NCBI RefSeq assembly: GCF_000384315.1
Contig: NZ_ARVW01000001.1
Coordinates: forward strand, 4,898,157-4,962,156
DNA: 64,000 bases
Source: Amycolatopsis nigrescens CSC17Ta-90
Lineage (GTDB): Bacteria > Actinomycetota > Actinomycetes > Mycobacteriales > Pseudonocardiaceae
Direction: 5' to 3'
In this document: in pieces, positions 9,889 through 18,759 of the stretch
Position numbering within the stretch: position 1 is the stretch's first letter
Layout of the letters: every line of letters begins with the position of its first letter
Position numbers and translations under genes: made by a program
The notes under the pieces: model-generated
The model's database searches: none
What the model was told of the DNA's origin: nothing
Seen by the model: only the letters and a program-made list of their open reading frames with translations

Positions 9889-11673
9889 ATGAGGAGATCC
9901 CAAGCAGTCTCCGCCTTCTCCGTCGTCGCCGTGGCCGCGCTCGTGCTGAGCGCCTGCGGTGGCGGGGAGAGTGGCGACCCGAATTCCGGCGCGAGTGGCG
10001 ACATCAAGTCCATGGCGACCGGCAAGGCCCAGCAGGGCGACAACTTCAAGCTGGGCGAGGCACCGGAGAGCGACCAGGTCATCATCGGCATCGACCAGGG
10101 CTACTCCGGCTACAACAACGAAACGCCCGACGCGAACAACTCCTACAACACCTTCGTGCTGACCGCGGTGCTCTCCGGCAGCTACCAGCTCGACGGCAAC
10201 AACAAGGTGCTGCTCAACACCGACGTGATGGAGTCTTGGCGGGTCACCCAGCCCAGCCCGCAGGTGGTCGAGTGGAAGCTCAAGCCGAACGTCAAGTGGT
10301 CCGACGGCGGGGACTGGGACTGCGACGACTTCTACCTGGCCTGGCTGGCCCGCAACGGCAATCCCAAGCAGGACGGCAAGCCGGTCTTCATCTCCACCGG
10401 TAGCGACGGCTACGAGCTGATCGCCGACGCCACCTGCAAGGACAACCTGACCTTCGAGGCCAAGTTCAGCCAGCCCTACCTGGACTACAAGAGCCTTTTC
10501 AACCCGACGTCGGTGATGCCCGCGCACGTGCTCGAGCAGAAGACCGGCGTCGCCGACGTCACCGCGCTCAAGCCCACCGGCGATATCGCCACCCTGAAGA
10601 AGGCGGGCGAATTCTGGAGCAAGGAGTGGAAGGCGTTCAAACCGGACATCATGCCTTCTTCGGGCCCGTACAAGATCACCGCTTTCGACACCAACTCCAA
10701 GCAGATCACCTTGGAGAAGAACCCGTTGTGGCTCGGTGCCAAGGGCGGCCCGAAACGGATCATCGTGAAGGCGATCCCGGACACCAAGGCGATGGCCACC
10801 GCGGTGCAGAACGGTGAGATCGACGTGGCCTCTTCGGTCCAGCCGGATGCGACCGCGGCCGAAACGCTGAAGGGCCTTTCGTCCCAGGGCGTGACCTACG
10901 GTTCGGCGCCGAGGCTGTCCTTCGAGCACCTCGACCTGAACCTCGACCGGCTGTTCGCGGACCCGGCCACCAGGAAGGCGTTCTTCCAGGCGGTCGACCG
11001 CCAGGAGATCACCGACAAGCTGATCAAGCCGGTGCAGGGCGACGCCCAGCCGCTGAACAACCTCCTGTTCTTCCCCGGTGAGCCCGGTTTCGAGGACAAC
11101 TACACCGCCAAGATCGGCCAGGGTGCGGAGGCCGCGGCCAAGACGCTGACCGACGCGGGCTGGGTGAAGGGCGCCGACGGCGTTTTCGCCAAGGACGGCA
11201 AGCGGTTCTCGGTGACCGTCACGCACAACGAGAACGCCCGCCGCGACCAGACCGTGGAGATCATCATCCCGCAGCTCAAGGCGGCCGGGATCGAGATCAA
11301 GAACGAGACCGACCCCGCCTTCCTCAAGGGCAGGTTGGACAAGGGCGAATGGGACGTGGCGCTGTACGGCTGGTCCTCCACCCCGTTCAAGTCGGAGCAG
11401 GCGTCGATCTACGTCACCGGCGGCGGCCAGAACCACCAGGGCCTGAGCGACGCGAAGGTGGACGAGGGCTGGCGGGCCGCCGGTACCGCGGTGGACGAGG
11501 ACGCGGCGCGCAAGGCGTACCAGGCCACCGACCGGGCGCTGGCCGACACCTACGCCTCGCTGCCGCTGTTCCAGACCCCGAGCATGTGGGGCTTCCGCGG
11601 TATCGATCGGGTGTTCATGCAGTCCTATCTCGGCGTGTTGTGGAACGTCGGCGAATGGACTAAAACGGGATGA
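9889..11673 (+). CDS. Peptide-type ABC transporter binding lipoprotein, copy 1
   Basis: The 594-residue protein has a signal peptide with lipobox LSAC followed by a Gly/Ser/Glu-rich linker, and a full SBP_bac_5 domain of the oligopeptide/dipeptide-binding type. It is a close paralogue of the next gene along its whole length, with long identical stretches such as TLTDAGWVKGADG and ITHNENARRDQT-like blocks. The ATG at 9889 has no Shine-Dalgarno, in keeping with a predicted leaderless transcript; an upstream GTG at 9811 would abolish the signal peptide. It probably serves the permease and ATPase genes downstream. Ligand class (peptide or other) is inferred from the family only. Confidence 0.88.
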   Translation: MRRSQAVSAFSVVAVAALVLSACGGGESGDPNSGASGDIKSMATGKAQQGDNFKLGEAPESDQVIIGIDQGYSGYNNETPDANNSYNTFVLTAVLSGSYQLDGNNKVLLNTDVMESWRVTQPSPQVVEWKLKPNVKWSDGGDWDCDDFYLAWLARNGNPKQDGKPVFISTGSDGYELIADATCKDNLTFEAKFSQPYLDYKSLFNPTSVMPAHVLEQKTGVADVTALKPTGDIATLKKAGEFWSKEWKAFKPDIMPSSGPYKITAFDTNSKQITLEKNPLWLGAKGGPKRIIVKAIPDTKAMATAVQNGEIDVASSVQPDATAAETLKGLSSQGVTYGSAPRLSFEHLDLNLDRLFADPATRKAFFQAVDRQEITDKLIKPVQGDAQPLNNLLFFPGEPGFEDNYTAKIGQGAEAAAKTLTDAGWVKGADGVFAKDGKRFSVTVTHNENARRDQTVEIIIPQLKAAGIEIKNETDPAFLKGRLDKGEWDVALYGWSSTPFKSEQASIYVTGGGQNHQGLSDAKVDEGWRAAGTAVDEDAARKAYQATDRALADTYASLPLFQTPSMWGFRGIDRVFMQSYLGVLWNVGEWTKTG

Positions 11674-11701
11674 ACCGGCCGTACTGGCGATGATCATGCG
11701 A

Positions 11702-11741
11702 CCAGGGGTGGTGCCGGACCGGAATCCGGTGCCACCCCTGG
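11702..11741 (+). terminator. Hairpin after binding-protein gene 1
   Basis: CCAGGGGTGG (11702-11711) pairs with CCACCCCTGG (11732-11741), with an additional CCGGA/TCCGG inner stem, followed by GTTTCG. It lies 28 bases after the stop codon and probably separates the two binding-protein transcripts. Confidence 0.65.
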
Positions 11742-11797
11742 GTTTCGCCTCGAAGCTGCCGGTGAGTAACCGTGGTACTTCCCAAGGCCACCCAGAT

Positions 11798-11859
11798 GTC
11801 ACCCTTTGGTCACGATCGCACCCGAACTGGTGACTCCGTGTGCACTTAGTTCTTAGCGT
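11798..11859 (+). promoter_or_regulatory. Promoter of binding-protein gene 2, duplicated element
   Basis: The 20 bases GTCACCCTTTGGTCACGATC recur exactly as before gene 1, with GTCAC at 11798 and 11809, a -35-like GTGACT at 11830-11835, an 18-bp spacer and TAGCGT at 11854-11859. All spacings match the first copy. Transcription should start near 11866, leaving a 5' leader of roughly 113 bases. Confidence 0.6.
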
Positions 11860-11902
11860 GCACCCGCAGTGCGCCAATTGCATGGCGCTTGGCGTGGCAT
11901 AA

Positions 11903-11969
11903 GCTCCGGGTCGACTACCGGAGCGGTGTGGGCCCGTGCCGACTTGCGTCGGGCCCAGTGCTAGGAGGG
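11903..11969 (+). promoter_or_regulatory. Structured 5' leader of binding-protein gene 2
   Basis: The leader holds hairpin GCTCCGG/CCGGAGC (11903-11909 with 11918-11924) and a second, TGGGCCCG/CGGGCCCA (11929-11936 with 11950-11957). An alternative small hairpin CCGAC-TTGC-GTCGG (11939-11952) is mutually exclusive with the second. The Shine-Dalgarno AGGAGGG follows at 11963-11969. The rest of the 305-base gap from 11674 holds the terminator and promoter listed separately. Confidence 0.45.
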
Positions 11970-11978
11970 CACACGTAA

Positions 11979-13769
11979 ATGAGGAGATCCAAAGCAGTCT
12001 CCGCTGTGTCTGCGATCGCGGCCGCCGCACTCGTTCTGAGCGCGTGCGGCAGCGGCGGCGACAACGGTGACCAGAACGGTTCGAGCGCCGATGTCAAAAG
12101 CATGGCGACGGGCAAGTCCCAGAACGGGGACAACTTCAAGCTGGGCGACGCTCCGGAGAGTGAACAGGTCATCGTCGCGATCGACCAGGGTTACTCGGCG
12201 TACAACAACAAGACGCCGGATGCGAACAACTCGTACAACAACTACGTGATGGCCGCCGTCCTGGCCAGCCCGTTCCCGCTCGACGGCAACAACAAGCCGC
12301 TGCTCAACACGGACGTGATGGAGTCGGTGAAGGTCACTTCACAGAACCCCCAGATCGTCGAGTGGAAGATCAAGCCGGGCGTCAAGTGGTCCGACGGCGC
12401 GCCGTGGGACTGCAAGGACTTCTACCTCAAGTGGCTGGCCGCCAGCGGCAAGGCCAAGAAGTCGGACGGCGAGCCCGCCTTCAAGCCCGCCTCCACCACC
12501 GGCTACGAGCTGGTCAAGCAGCCGACCTGCTCGCCGGACAACCTGACCCTCACCGCCCAGTTCGACGAGCCGTACCTGGACTACAAGGGCATGTTCGCCG
12601 ACCAGGTGCTGATGCCGGCCCACGTGCTGGAGCAGAAGACCGGTATCCCGGACATCACCAAGCTCACCCCGGAAGGCGACAAGGGCCAGCTGGCCAGCGC
12701 CGGGGACTTCTGGAGCACCCAGTGGAAGGGCTTCAAGCCGGACATCATGCCGGGCTCCGGGCCCTACATGATCACCGACTACGACGCGAACTCCAAGCAG
12801 GTCACGCTGTCGAAGAACCCGCAGTGGATCGGCGCGAAGGGTGGCCCGAAGAAGGTCATCGTGAAGGCCATCCCGGACACCAAGGCGATGGCGACCGCGC
12901 TGCAGAACGGTGAGATCGACGTCGCGGCGTCGACCCAGCCGGACGCCACCGCGGCCAACACCATGAAGGGCCTGTCCTCGCAGGGCGTCATCTACGGCTC
13001 CGCGCCGCAGCTCACCTTCGAGCACCTCGACCTCCAGTACAACCGGATGTTCAAGGACCCGGCGCTGCGCAAGGCGTTCTTCCAGTCGATCGACCGCCAG
13101 CAGATCACCGACAAGCTGCTGAAGGAGGTGCAGGCGGACGCTCAGCCGCTGGGCAGCCTGCAGTTCTTCCAGGGCGAGCCCGGCTACCAGGACAACTACG
13201 CCAACAAGGCGGGTCAGGGTGCCGAGGCGGCCGCGAAGACGCTGACCGACGCCGGCTGGGTGAAGGGTGCCGACGGCATCTTCGCCAAGGACGGCCAGCG
13301 TGCGTCGTTCACCATCACGCACAACGAGAACGCTCGCCGCGACCAGACCGTCGAGATCATCATCCCGCTGGCCAAGGCCGCCGGCCTGGAGGTCAAGAAC
13401 GAGACCGACCCGAACTTCCTCAAGGGCCGGGTCGACAAGGGTGAGTACGACGTGGCGCTGTTCGCCTGGTCGGCCACCCCGTTCAAGGCCGAGCAGAAGG
13501 CGATCTACTCGACCGGTGGCAACCAGAACTGGCAGGGCCTGAGCGACCCGACGGTTGACGAAGCCTTCAAGAAGGCCGTGTCGGCCACCGACGAGACCGT
13601 CAAGCAGAAGGCGTACCAGGACGCGGACAAGGCTCTCTCCGAGCAGTACGCGAGCCTGCCGCTGTTCGCCGTCCCGTCCATGTGGGGCTTCCGCGGTATC
13701 GACCGGGTGTACATGCAGTCGTACAACGGTGCGCTGTGGAACGTCGGTGAGTGGACGAAGACCGGTTAG
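11979..13769 (+). CDS. Peptide-type ABC transporter binding lipoprotein, copy 2
   Basis: The 596-residue lipoprotein has lipobox LSAC and an SBP_bac_5 domain, and is nearly colinear with the preceding paralogue. Differences concentrate in scattered ligand-domain positions, so the pair could split specificity or expression conditions. The ATG at 11979 is preceded by AGGAGGG at nine bases, unlike copy 1. It has its own copy of the promoter and a structured leader. A strong hairpin separates it from the permeases, so permease expression may be lower or separately driven. Ligand not determinable from sequence. Confidence 0.9.
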   Translation: MRRSKAVSAVSAIAAAALVLSACGSGGDNGDQNGSSADVKSMATGKSQNGDNFKLGDAPESEQVIVAIDQGYSAYNNKTPDANNSYNNYVMAAVLASPFPLDGNNKPLLNTDVMESVKVTSQNPQIVEWKIKPGVKWSDGAPWDCKDFYLKWLAASGKAKKSDGEPAFKPASTTGYELVKQPTCSPDNLTLTAQFDEPYLDYKGMFADQVLMPAHVLEQKTGIPDITKLTPEGDKGQLASAGDFWSTQWKGFKPDIMPGSGPYMITDYDANSKQVTLSKNPQWIGAKGGPKKVIVKAIPDTKAMATALQNGEIDVAASTQPDATAANTMKGLSSQGVIYGSAPQLTFEHLDLQYNRMFKDPALRKAFFQSIDRQQITDKLLKEVQADAQPLGSLQFFQGEPGYQDNYANKAGQGAEAAAKTLTDAGWVKGADGIFAKDGQRASFTITHNENARRDQTVEIIIPLAKAAGLEVKNETDPNFLKGRVDKGEYDVALFAWSATPFKAEQKAIYSTGGNQNWQGLSDPTVDEAFKKAVSATDETVKQKAYQDADKALSEQYASLPLFAVPSMWGFRGIDRVYMQSYNGALWNVGEWTKTG

Positions 13770-13807
13770 TCGGGTCTTTTTCCCTCCGAATATGGAGACC
13801 TGGCGGA

Positions 13808-13840
13808 GCCGGGAGGCGGGTCACGAACCCGCCTCCCGGC
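13808..13840 (+). terminator. Strong hairpin between binding protein and permease genes
   Basis: A perfect 14-bp stem, GCCGGGAGGCGGGT (13808-13821) with its complement at 13827-13840, encloses a 5-base loop. There is no U-run. It may end or attenuate the binding-protein transcript before the permease genes, giving the usual excess of binding protein over membrane components. Confidence 0.65.
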
Positions 13841-13946
13841 TTCCTCCGGAAGTAGCTGTTGACCGTGGGTCGATCCCCACTACGGTGGTCAACCGGGCGC
13901 GGGCCCGAGCACTTCCCCAGGCCTGACCCGGACGAGGAGCAAGTCG

Positions 13947-14966
13947 TTGAACCTGGTTTTGTACATCCTGCGTCGCGTGGCGATCTCTATCCCGATCCTG
14001 CTGCTGGCGACCTTCCTTTGTTTCCTGATGGTCGCCGGTGCCGGCGACCCGCTCGCCGAGCTGAAGAGCCAGCCGAACATCAGCCCCGAGTCGGTGGCCG
14101 CGATCGCGCACCAGCTCGGTGTCGACCAGCCGCTGATTCCGCGCTACTTCAACTGGCTCGGCGCCTTCCTGACCGGTGACTGGGGCGTCTCGATCGCACA
14201 GGGCGACGCGCTGCAGCCGGTCTTCCCGAAGGTGACCAGCGCGTTCGGGGTGACCCTGAAGCTGGTCATCGGCGCCGAGATCCTGGCCATCGTGGTGGGC
14301 GTCCTGGTCGGTGTGGTGGCCGCGGTCAAGCAGTACTCGATCGTGGACTACATCGCCACCACGCTCGCCTTCCTGCTGTTCTCGATGCCGATCTTCTGCG
14401 TCGCGATCGTGCTCAAGCAGTACGCGATCGAGCTGAACGCGGTGGTCAGGGACCTCGGCCTGAGCGACTGGCTCGGCAACCCGTGGCTGAGAACGACGAG
14501 TCCGGAGAATCTCAAGGCGGACAACGGGTTCGGCGAGTTCGTGATCGACTACATCGGCGCCTACCTGCTGCCGACGCTGGCCATCATGGCGATCAGTTTC
14601 GCCGCGTACAGCCGTTTCCAGCGGGCTTCCATGCTGGAGACGCTGAACGCGGACTACGTGCGGACCGCGCGGGCGAAGGGGCTGTCCTCGTCCAGGGTGG
14701 TGTTCCGACACGCGTTCCGGAACGCGCTCATCCCGGTCACCACGCTGTTCTCGGTGAACTTCGCCGCGGTGCTCACCGGCGCGATCATCACCGAGCGGGT
14801 GTTCAACTGGAACGGCATGGGCACGGTCCTCGTCGATGCCGTGACCAGGAACGACCCGAACGTGATGATGGGCTGGCTGGTGCTCATCGCCGCCACTGTG
14901 GTCGCCTTCAACCTGATCGCCGACTTGCTGTACGGCATCCTGGACCCGAGGATTCGCGTTGGCTGA
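13947..14966 (+). CDS. ABC transporter permease, DppB/OppB type
   Basis: The 339-residue membrane protein has an N-terminal transmembrane segment, a large extracytoplasmic loop and a BPD_transp_1 core with about five further helices, as in DppB/OppB. The cytoplasmic EAA loop is visible around the segment LNADYVRTARAKGLSSSRV, which contacts the ATPase. The TTG start at 13947 has AGGAG about 10 bases upstream. Its end overlaps the next permease gene by eight bases, so the two form an operon and a heterodimeric channel for peptide-type substrates delivered by the lipoproteins upstream. Confidence 0.9.
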   Translation: MNLVLYILRRVAISIPILLLATFLCFLMVAGAGDPLAELKSQPNISPESVAAIAHQLGVDQPLIPRYFNWLGAFLTGDWGVSIAQGDALQPVFPKVTSAFGVTLKLVIGAEILAIVVGVLVGVVAAVKQYSIVDYIATTLAFLLFSMPIFCVAIVLKQYAIELNAVVRDLGLSDWLGNPWLRTTSPENLKADNGFGEFVIDYIGAYLLPTLAIMAISFAAYSRFQRASMLETLNADYVRTARAKGLSSSRVVFRHAFRNALIPVTTLFSVNFAAVLTGAIITERVFNWNGMGTVLVDAVTRNDPNVMMGWLVLIAATVVAFNLIADLLYGILDPRIRVG

Positions 14967-15894
14967 CATGAACTCGCTGGTCGCCGGCGTCAAAGCCGGC
15001 GGGCCGGACGAAGAAGGAAAACTGGCTCCGGAGGCTCTACCCGAGCCCAGCAGCCAGGGCAAACTGGTACTGCGCAAGTTCTTGCGGCACAAGCTGGCCA
15101 TGGCCAGCACCGGGATGCTGGTGCTGATCGTGCTGATCACCGTGGTCATGCCGTTGTTCTGGCCGTACAGCTACGAAGAGATCACCGGCGGCTTCCTGGC
15201 GCCGTCCGGCGACCATCCGCTGGGCACCACCCAGGTCGGCAAGGACATGGTGGCCCAGGTCCTTCGGGGCACCCAGTACTCGCTGCTGATCGCGCTCACC
15301 GTGTCGATCGTGTCCACCGCGCTCGGCGTGGTCTTCGGCGCGCTGGCCGGGTACCTGCGCGGGCTGTCCGACTCGCTCATCTCGCGGCTGACCGACCTGT
15401 TCCTGATCATCCCGCAGATCGCCGCGGCGGCGATCCTGGTGCAGGTGTTCGGCGGCGGCAGCTGGTACGTGGTGGCCATGGTGCTGGCCGCGTTCGGCTG
15501 GATGCAGATCGCCCGCATCACCCGCGCCGAGGCGATGTCGTTGTCGCAGCGGGAGTTCGTGGAGTCCGCGCGGGCCTCCGGTGCGGGCACCCGGCGGATC
15601 ATCTTCAAGCACCTGGTGCCGAACATGGTCGGCAGCATCACCGTGAACGCGACCCTCGCGGTGGCGCAGGCGGTGCTCGCGGAGGCCGCGCTGTCCTTCA
15701 TCGGCCTCGGTGTGCAGCTGCCGGACACCTCGCTCGGCCGGGTCATCCTGGAGAACTACGCACAGCTGCAGGGCCGGCCGTGGCTGTTCTTCGGGCCGTT
15801 CGTGGTGCTGGTGCTGATCTCGTTGTCGATCAACTTCATCGGTGACGGTCTGCGCGACGCCTTCGACCCCCGTCAGCGCCGCGTCAAAGCCTGA
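14959..15894 (+). CDS. ABC transporter permease, DppC/OppC type
   Basis: The 311-residue protein has the DppC layout: a cytoplasmic N-terminal tail of about 45 residues, one helix, an extracytoplasmic region, and a BPD_transp_1 core. The EAA loop lies in the segment REFVESARASGAGTRRIIF. The start is TTG at 14959, overlapping the previous gene; an ATG at 14968 is an alternative. It pairs with the DppB-type subunit. A family B palindrome follows the stop and separates it from the convergent ATPase gene. Confidence 0.9.
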   Translation: MADMNSLVAGVKAGGPDEEGKLAPEALPEPSSQGKLVLRKFLRHKLAMASTGMLVLIVLITVVMPLFWPYSYEEITGGFLAPSGDHPLGTTQVGKDMVAQVLRGTQYSLLIALTVSIVSTALGVVFGALAGYLRGLSDSLISRLTDLFLIIPQIAAAAILVQVFGGGSWYVVAMVLAAFGWMQIARITRAEAMSLSQREFVESARASGAGTRRIIFKHLVPNMVGSITVNATLAVAQAVLAEAALSFIGLGVQLPDTSLGRVILENYAQLQGRPWLFFGPFVVLVLISLSINFIGDGLRDAFDPRQRRVKA

Positions 15895-15899
15895 CCTGA

Positions 15900-15956
15900 A
15901 TGCAGTGAAGGCCACCTTGCCTGCGTTCAACGCAGGCAAGGTGGCCTTCACTGCAT
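15900..15956. repeat. Palindromic repeat, family B copy 2
   Basis: A perfect 26-bp inverted repeat (15900-15925 with 15931-15956, loop TTCAA), with core TGAAGGCCACCTTGCCTGCG. It occupies nearly the whole gap between the convergent DppC-type and ATPase genes and begins 6 bases after the permease stop. It is the most regular member of its family in the window. Confidence 0.85.
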
Positions 15957-15964
15957 AAAGCGGG

Positions 15965-17746
15965 CTAGTCGGCGACGGGGGCGAGGCGGCCGGCCTCCCA
16001 GGCGGCGCGGCGCTCGGCCTGCAGGGCCGGGTCGGCCACCGGGGCCGCGGAGAGCAGCCGCTTGGTGTACTCCTCCTGGGGCGAGTGCAGCACCTGGTCC
16101 CTGGTGCCGACCTCGACCAGCTTGCCGTGCTGCATCACCGCGACCCGGTCCGCGAGCAGGTCCACCACGGCCAGGTCGTGGCTGATGAACAGGCAGGCGA
16201 ACTGCAGGGTCTGCTGCAGGTCGAGGAACAGGTCCAGCACCCTGGCCTGCACCGAGACGTCCAGCGCCGAGGTGGGCTCGTCCGCGATCAGCAGCTGCGG
16301 GTCCAGCGCGAGCGCGCGGGCGATCGAGACGCGCTGGCGCTGCCCGCCGGAGAGCTCGTGCGGGTACCGGTTGCGGTAGTGCCCGCTGAGCTCGACCTTG
16401 TCCAGCAGCGTGGTGACCCGGTCGTTGAGCTCCTTGCCGGCCAGCACCTTGTGCAGCGTCAGCGGTTCGCCGATCGACTCGCCGATCGTCATCTTCGGGT
16501 CCAAAGTGGACGCCGGGTCCTGGAACACGATGGAGAAGTACCGGCGCAGCGGCCGCAGCTCCTTGGCGGAGAGGTTCGTGATGTCCCGTCCGGCGATGGA
16601 CACGGTGCCTTCGGTCGGCTTCAGCAGCCGGATCGCGCACCGGCCGACGGTCGACTTGCCGGAGCCGGACTCGCCGACCAGGCCGAGGATCTCGCCCTTC
16701 TGGATGGACAGCGAGACGTTGTCCACCGCGCGGTTCTTGTTCTGGCGCCCGCGCCCCGGGTACTCCAGCACCAGGTTGGAGATCTCCAGCGCCGGTGCGT
16801 CGGCCTTGATCTGGGCGGCCAGTTCCTCGTCCGCGAGCCGGATCTCCTCGGCGATCTTGACCGCTTCCTCGCCGGTCACGTCGATGCCGCTGTCGTCGAG
16901 CAGCCGCCGCCCCTCCGGGCGCTGGCCGAGCACCGGCACCGCGGCCAGCAGCTTGCGGGTGTACTCCTCCTGCGGCGACGCGAACAGCTCGGTCACCGGT
17001 GCCTGCTCGACGATCTCGCCCTGGTACATCACCACGACCCGGTCGGCAAGGTCGGCGACAACGCCCATGTCGTGCGTGATCAGCACGATCGCGGTGTTCA
17101 GGGTGTCCCGGAGCCGGCGCAGCAGGCCGAGGATCTCCGCCTGCACGGTGACGTCCAGCGCGGTGGTCGGCTCGTCGGCGATGATCACCTTGGGGTCGCA
17201 GGCGATCGCCATCGCGATCACCACGCGCTGGCGCAGGCCGCCGGAGAGCTGGTGCGGGTACTGGTTGAAGCGCACCGCCGGGTCCGGGATGCCGACCATG
17301 TCCAGCAGCTCGATGGCGCGGGCGTCGGCGGCGCTCTTGGCGAGGTCCTGGTGGGTGCGCAGGGCCTCCCGGATCTGCCAGCCCACGGTGTACACCGGGT
17401 TCAGCGCGCTCATCGGCTCCTGGAAGATCATCGCGATGTCGTTGCCGCGGATCTTGCGGAGTTCCTTGTCCTTCAGCCCGGCCAGTTCCCGTTCCTCCAG
17501 GCGGAGGTCCCCGGTGATCCTGCTGGTCTTCGGCAGCAGGCCGAGCACGGACATCGAGGTGACCGACTTGCCGGAACCGGATTCGCCGACCACTGCGACG
17601 ATCTCGCCGGGGGCCACGTCGAACGCGATGCCCTTGACCGCGTCGACCGGGCCGTCCTCGGTGCTGAACGAGATGCGCAGGTCCGAGATGGACAGGACGG
17701 ATCCGGAGGTGCCGGCGGTGTTCGCCGTTGTTGCTTCAGTGCTCAC
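15965..17746 (-). CDS. Fused ABC transporter double ATPase, DppD-DppF type
   Basis: The 593-residue protein contains two complete ABC ATPase domains in one chain. Each has Walker A (GESGSGKSV near residue 55 and GESGSGKST near 360), a signature motif (LSGGLRQRV and LSGGQRQRV), and a Walker B followed by DEPT. Oligopeptide-specific C-terminal extensions follow each. It should power the adjacent permeases. The GTG at 17746 is used. The gene is on the opposite strand and convergent with the permease operon, so ATPase and channel are transcribed separately, an unusual arrangement for this importer class. Confidence 0.93.
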   Translation of the reverse strand: MSTEATTANTAGTSGSVLSISDLRISFSTEDGPVDAVKGIAFDVAPGEIVAVVGESGSGKSVTSMSVLGLLPKTSRITGDLRLEERELAGLKDKELRKIRGNDIAMIFQEPMSALNPVYTVGWQIREALRTHQDLAKSAADARAIELLDMVGIPDPAVRFNQYPHQLSGGLRQRVVIAMAIACDPKVIIADEPTTALDVTVQAEILGLLRRLRDTLNTAIVLITHDMGVVADLADRVVVMYQGEIVEQAPVTELFASPQEEYTRKLLAAVPVLGQRPEGRRLLDDSGIDVTGEEAVKIAEEIRLADEELAAQIKADAPALEISNLVLEYPGRGRQNKNRAVDNVSLSIQKGEILGLVGESGSGKSTVGRCAIRLLKPTEGTVSIAGRDITNLSAKELRPLRRYFSIVFQDPASTLDPKMTIGESIGEPLTLHKVLAGKELNDRVTTLLDKVELSGHYRNRYPHELSGGQRQRVSIARALALDPQLLIADEPTSALDVSVQARVLDLFLDLQQTLQFACLFISHDLAVVDLLADRVAVMQHGKLVEVGTRDQVLHSPQEEYTKRLLSAAPVADPALQAERRAAWEAGRLAPVAD

Positions 17747-17922
17747 CAGCTGCCCTTCGTGGGGGTTTCAGGTCGTCAGGCCGGTGCTTCCACCGGACCG
17801 GGTGACTCGCGCGAGGATAACCGAGAGTGCGCCCGACGAAGGTGTGACCATGGCAATTTCCCGGCCGCCGCCCGCCCACCGCGCCAAACGGAAGCCCTTC
17901 GCGCTCTATTAGTCTTCAAACC

Positions 17923-18759
17923 GTGATCTCCCCGGAGCGCCGACGGTTACTGCTGGTCCATGCCCATCCCGACGACGAGAGCATCACCACCGGCGGCACC
18001 ATGGCGAAATACGCCGCCGATGGCACCGATGTGCTGCTGGTGACCTGCACACTCGGCGAGGAGGGCGAGATCATCCCGCCCGCGCTGGAGCAGCTCGGCG
18101 CGTGGGCCGGCAACCAGCTCGGCGGCTACCGCGACGGCGAGCTCGCCACCGCCTGCGCGGCACTCGGCGTAACCGAGCACCGCTACCTCGGCGGGATCGG
18201 CCGCTGGCGCGACTCGGGCATGGCGGGCACCCCGGCCGCGCGGCATCCGCGGGCGTTCACCGCCGGCTCGCCCGACGAGCAGGCCGGGCAGCTTCGCGCG
18301 CTGATCGACGAGTTCCAGCCGCAGGTGGTGGTGACCTACGACGCCTACGGCGGCTACGGCCACCCCGACCACATCCGCGCGCACCAGATCACCATGGCCG
18401 CCGCGCCCAGCTCGCCCTCGGTGGCCAGGGTGTTCCACACCGTGCACTCGGCGGCCGCGGTCGAGCGCGGCCTGACCGCGTTGCGTGGGTTGCCGGAACT
18501 GCCGTTCCCGGTACCGGAGGACGGAAAGCTGCCGAGCACCCCGGACGAGCTGATCGGCACCGCGGTCGCGCTCGGCGAGCACCTGGAGGCCAAGATCACC
18601 GCACTCCGCGCGCACGCCACGCAGATCTCGGTGCTGCCGTCGGGAATCTGCTTCGCGCTGTCGAACGGCATCGCCCAGCCGATTCCGGACACCGAGTACT
18701 TCGTGCTCGCCCACGGCCCGGCGGCCGGCGCGGGCACCGACCTGTTCGGGGGCCTGTGA
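17923..18759 (+). CDS. mshB: Mycothiol biosynthesis deacetylase MshB
   Basis: The 278-residue zinc hydrolase of the PIG-L/LmbE family removes the acetyl group from GlcNAc-inositol in mycothiol synthesis. The metal-binding HAHPDDE motif lies at residues 13-19 and a second HPDH motif at 147-150. The LGEEGEIIPPAL and WRDSGMAGT segments are typical of MshB rather than of other LmbE proteins. The GTG start at 17923 puts the metal motif at the expected distance from the N-terminus. The stop overlaps the next gene's ATG, as in mycobacteria where a small membrane protein also follows mshB. Confidence 0.93.
   Translation: MISPERRRLLLVHAHPDDESITTGGTMAKYAADGTDVLLVTCTLGEEGEIIPPALEQLGAWAGNQLGGYRDGELATACAALGVTEHRYLGGIGRWRDSGMAGTPAARHPRAFTAGSPDEQAGQLRALIDEFQPQVVVTYDAYGGYGHPDHIRAHQITMAAAPSSPSVARVFHTVHSAAAVERGLTALRGLPELPFPVPEDGKLPSTPDELIGTAVALGEHLEAKITALRAHATQISVLPSGICFALSNGIAQPIPDTEYFVLAHGPAAGAGTDLFGGL

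Noticed and set aside
9874..12030. 718-codon minus-strand frame opposite the first binding lipoprotein
   Set aside because: Composition (His, Gly, Val, Arg, Asp) is typical of antisense frames in GC-rich genes and no motif is present.
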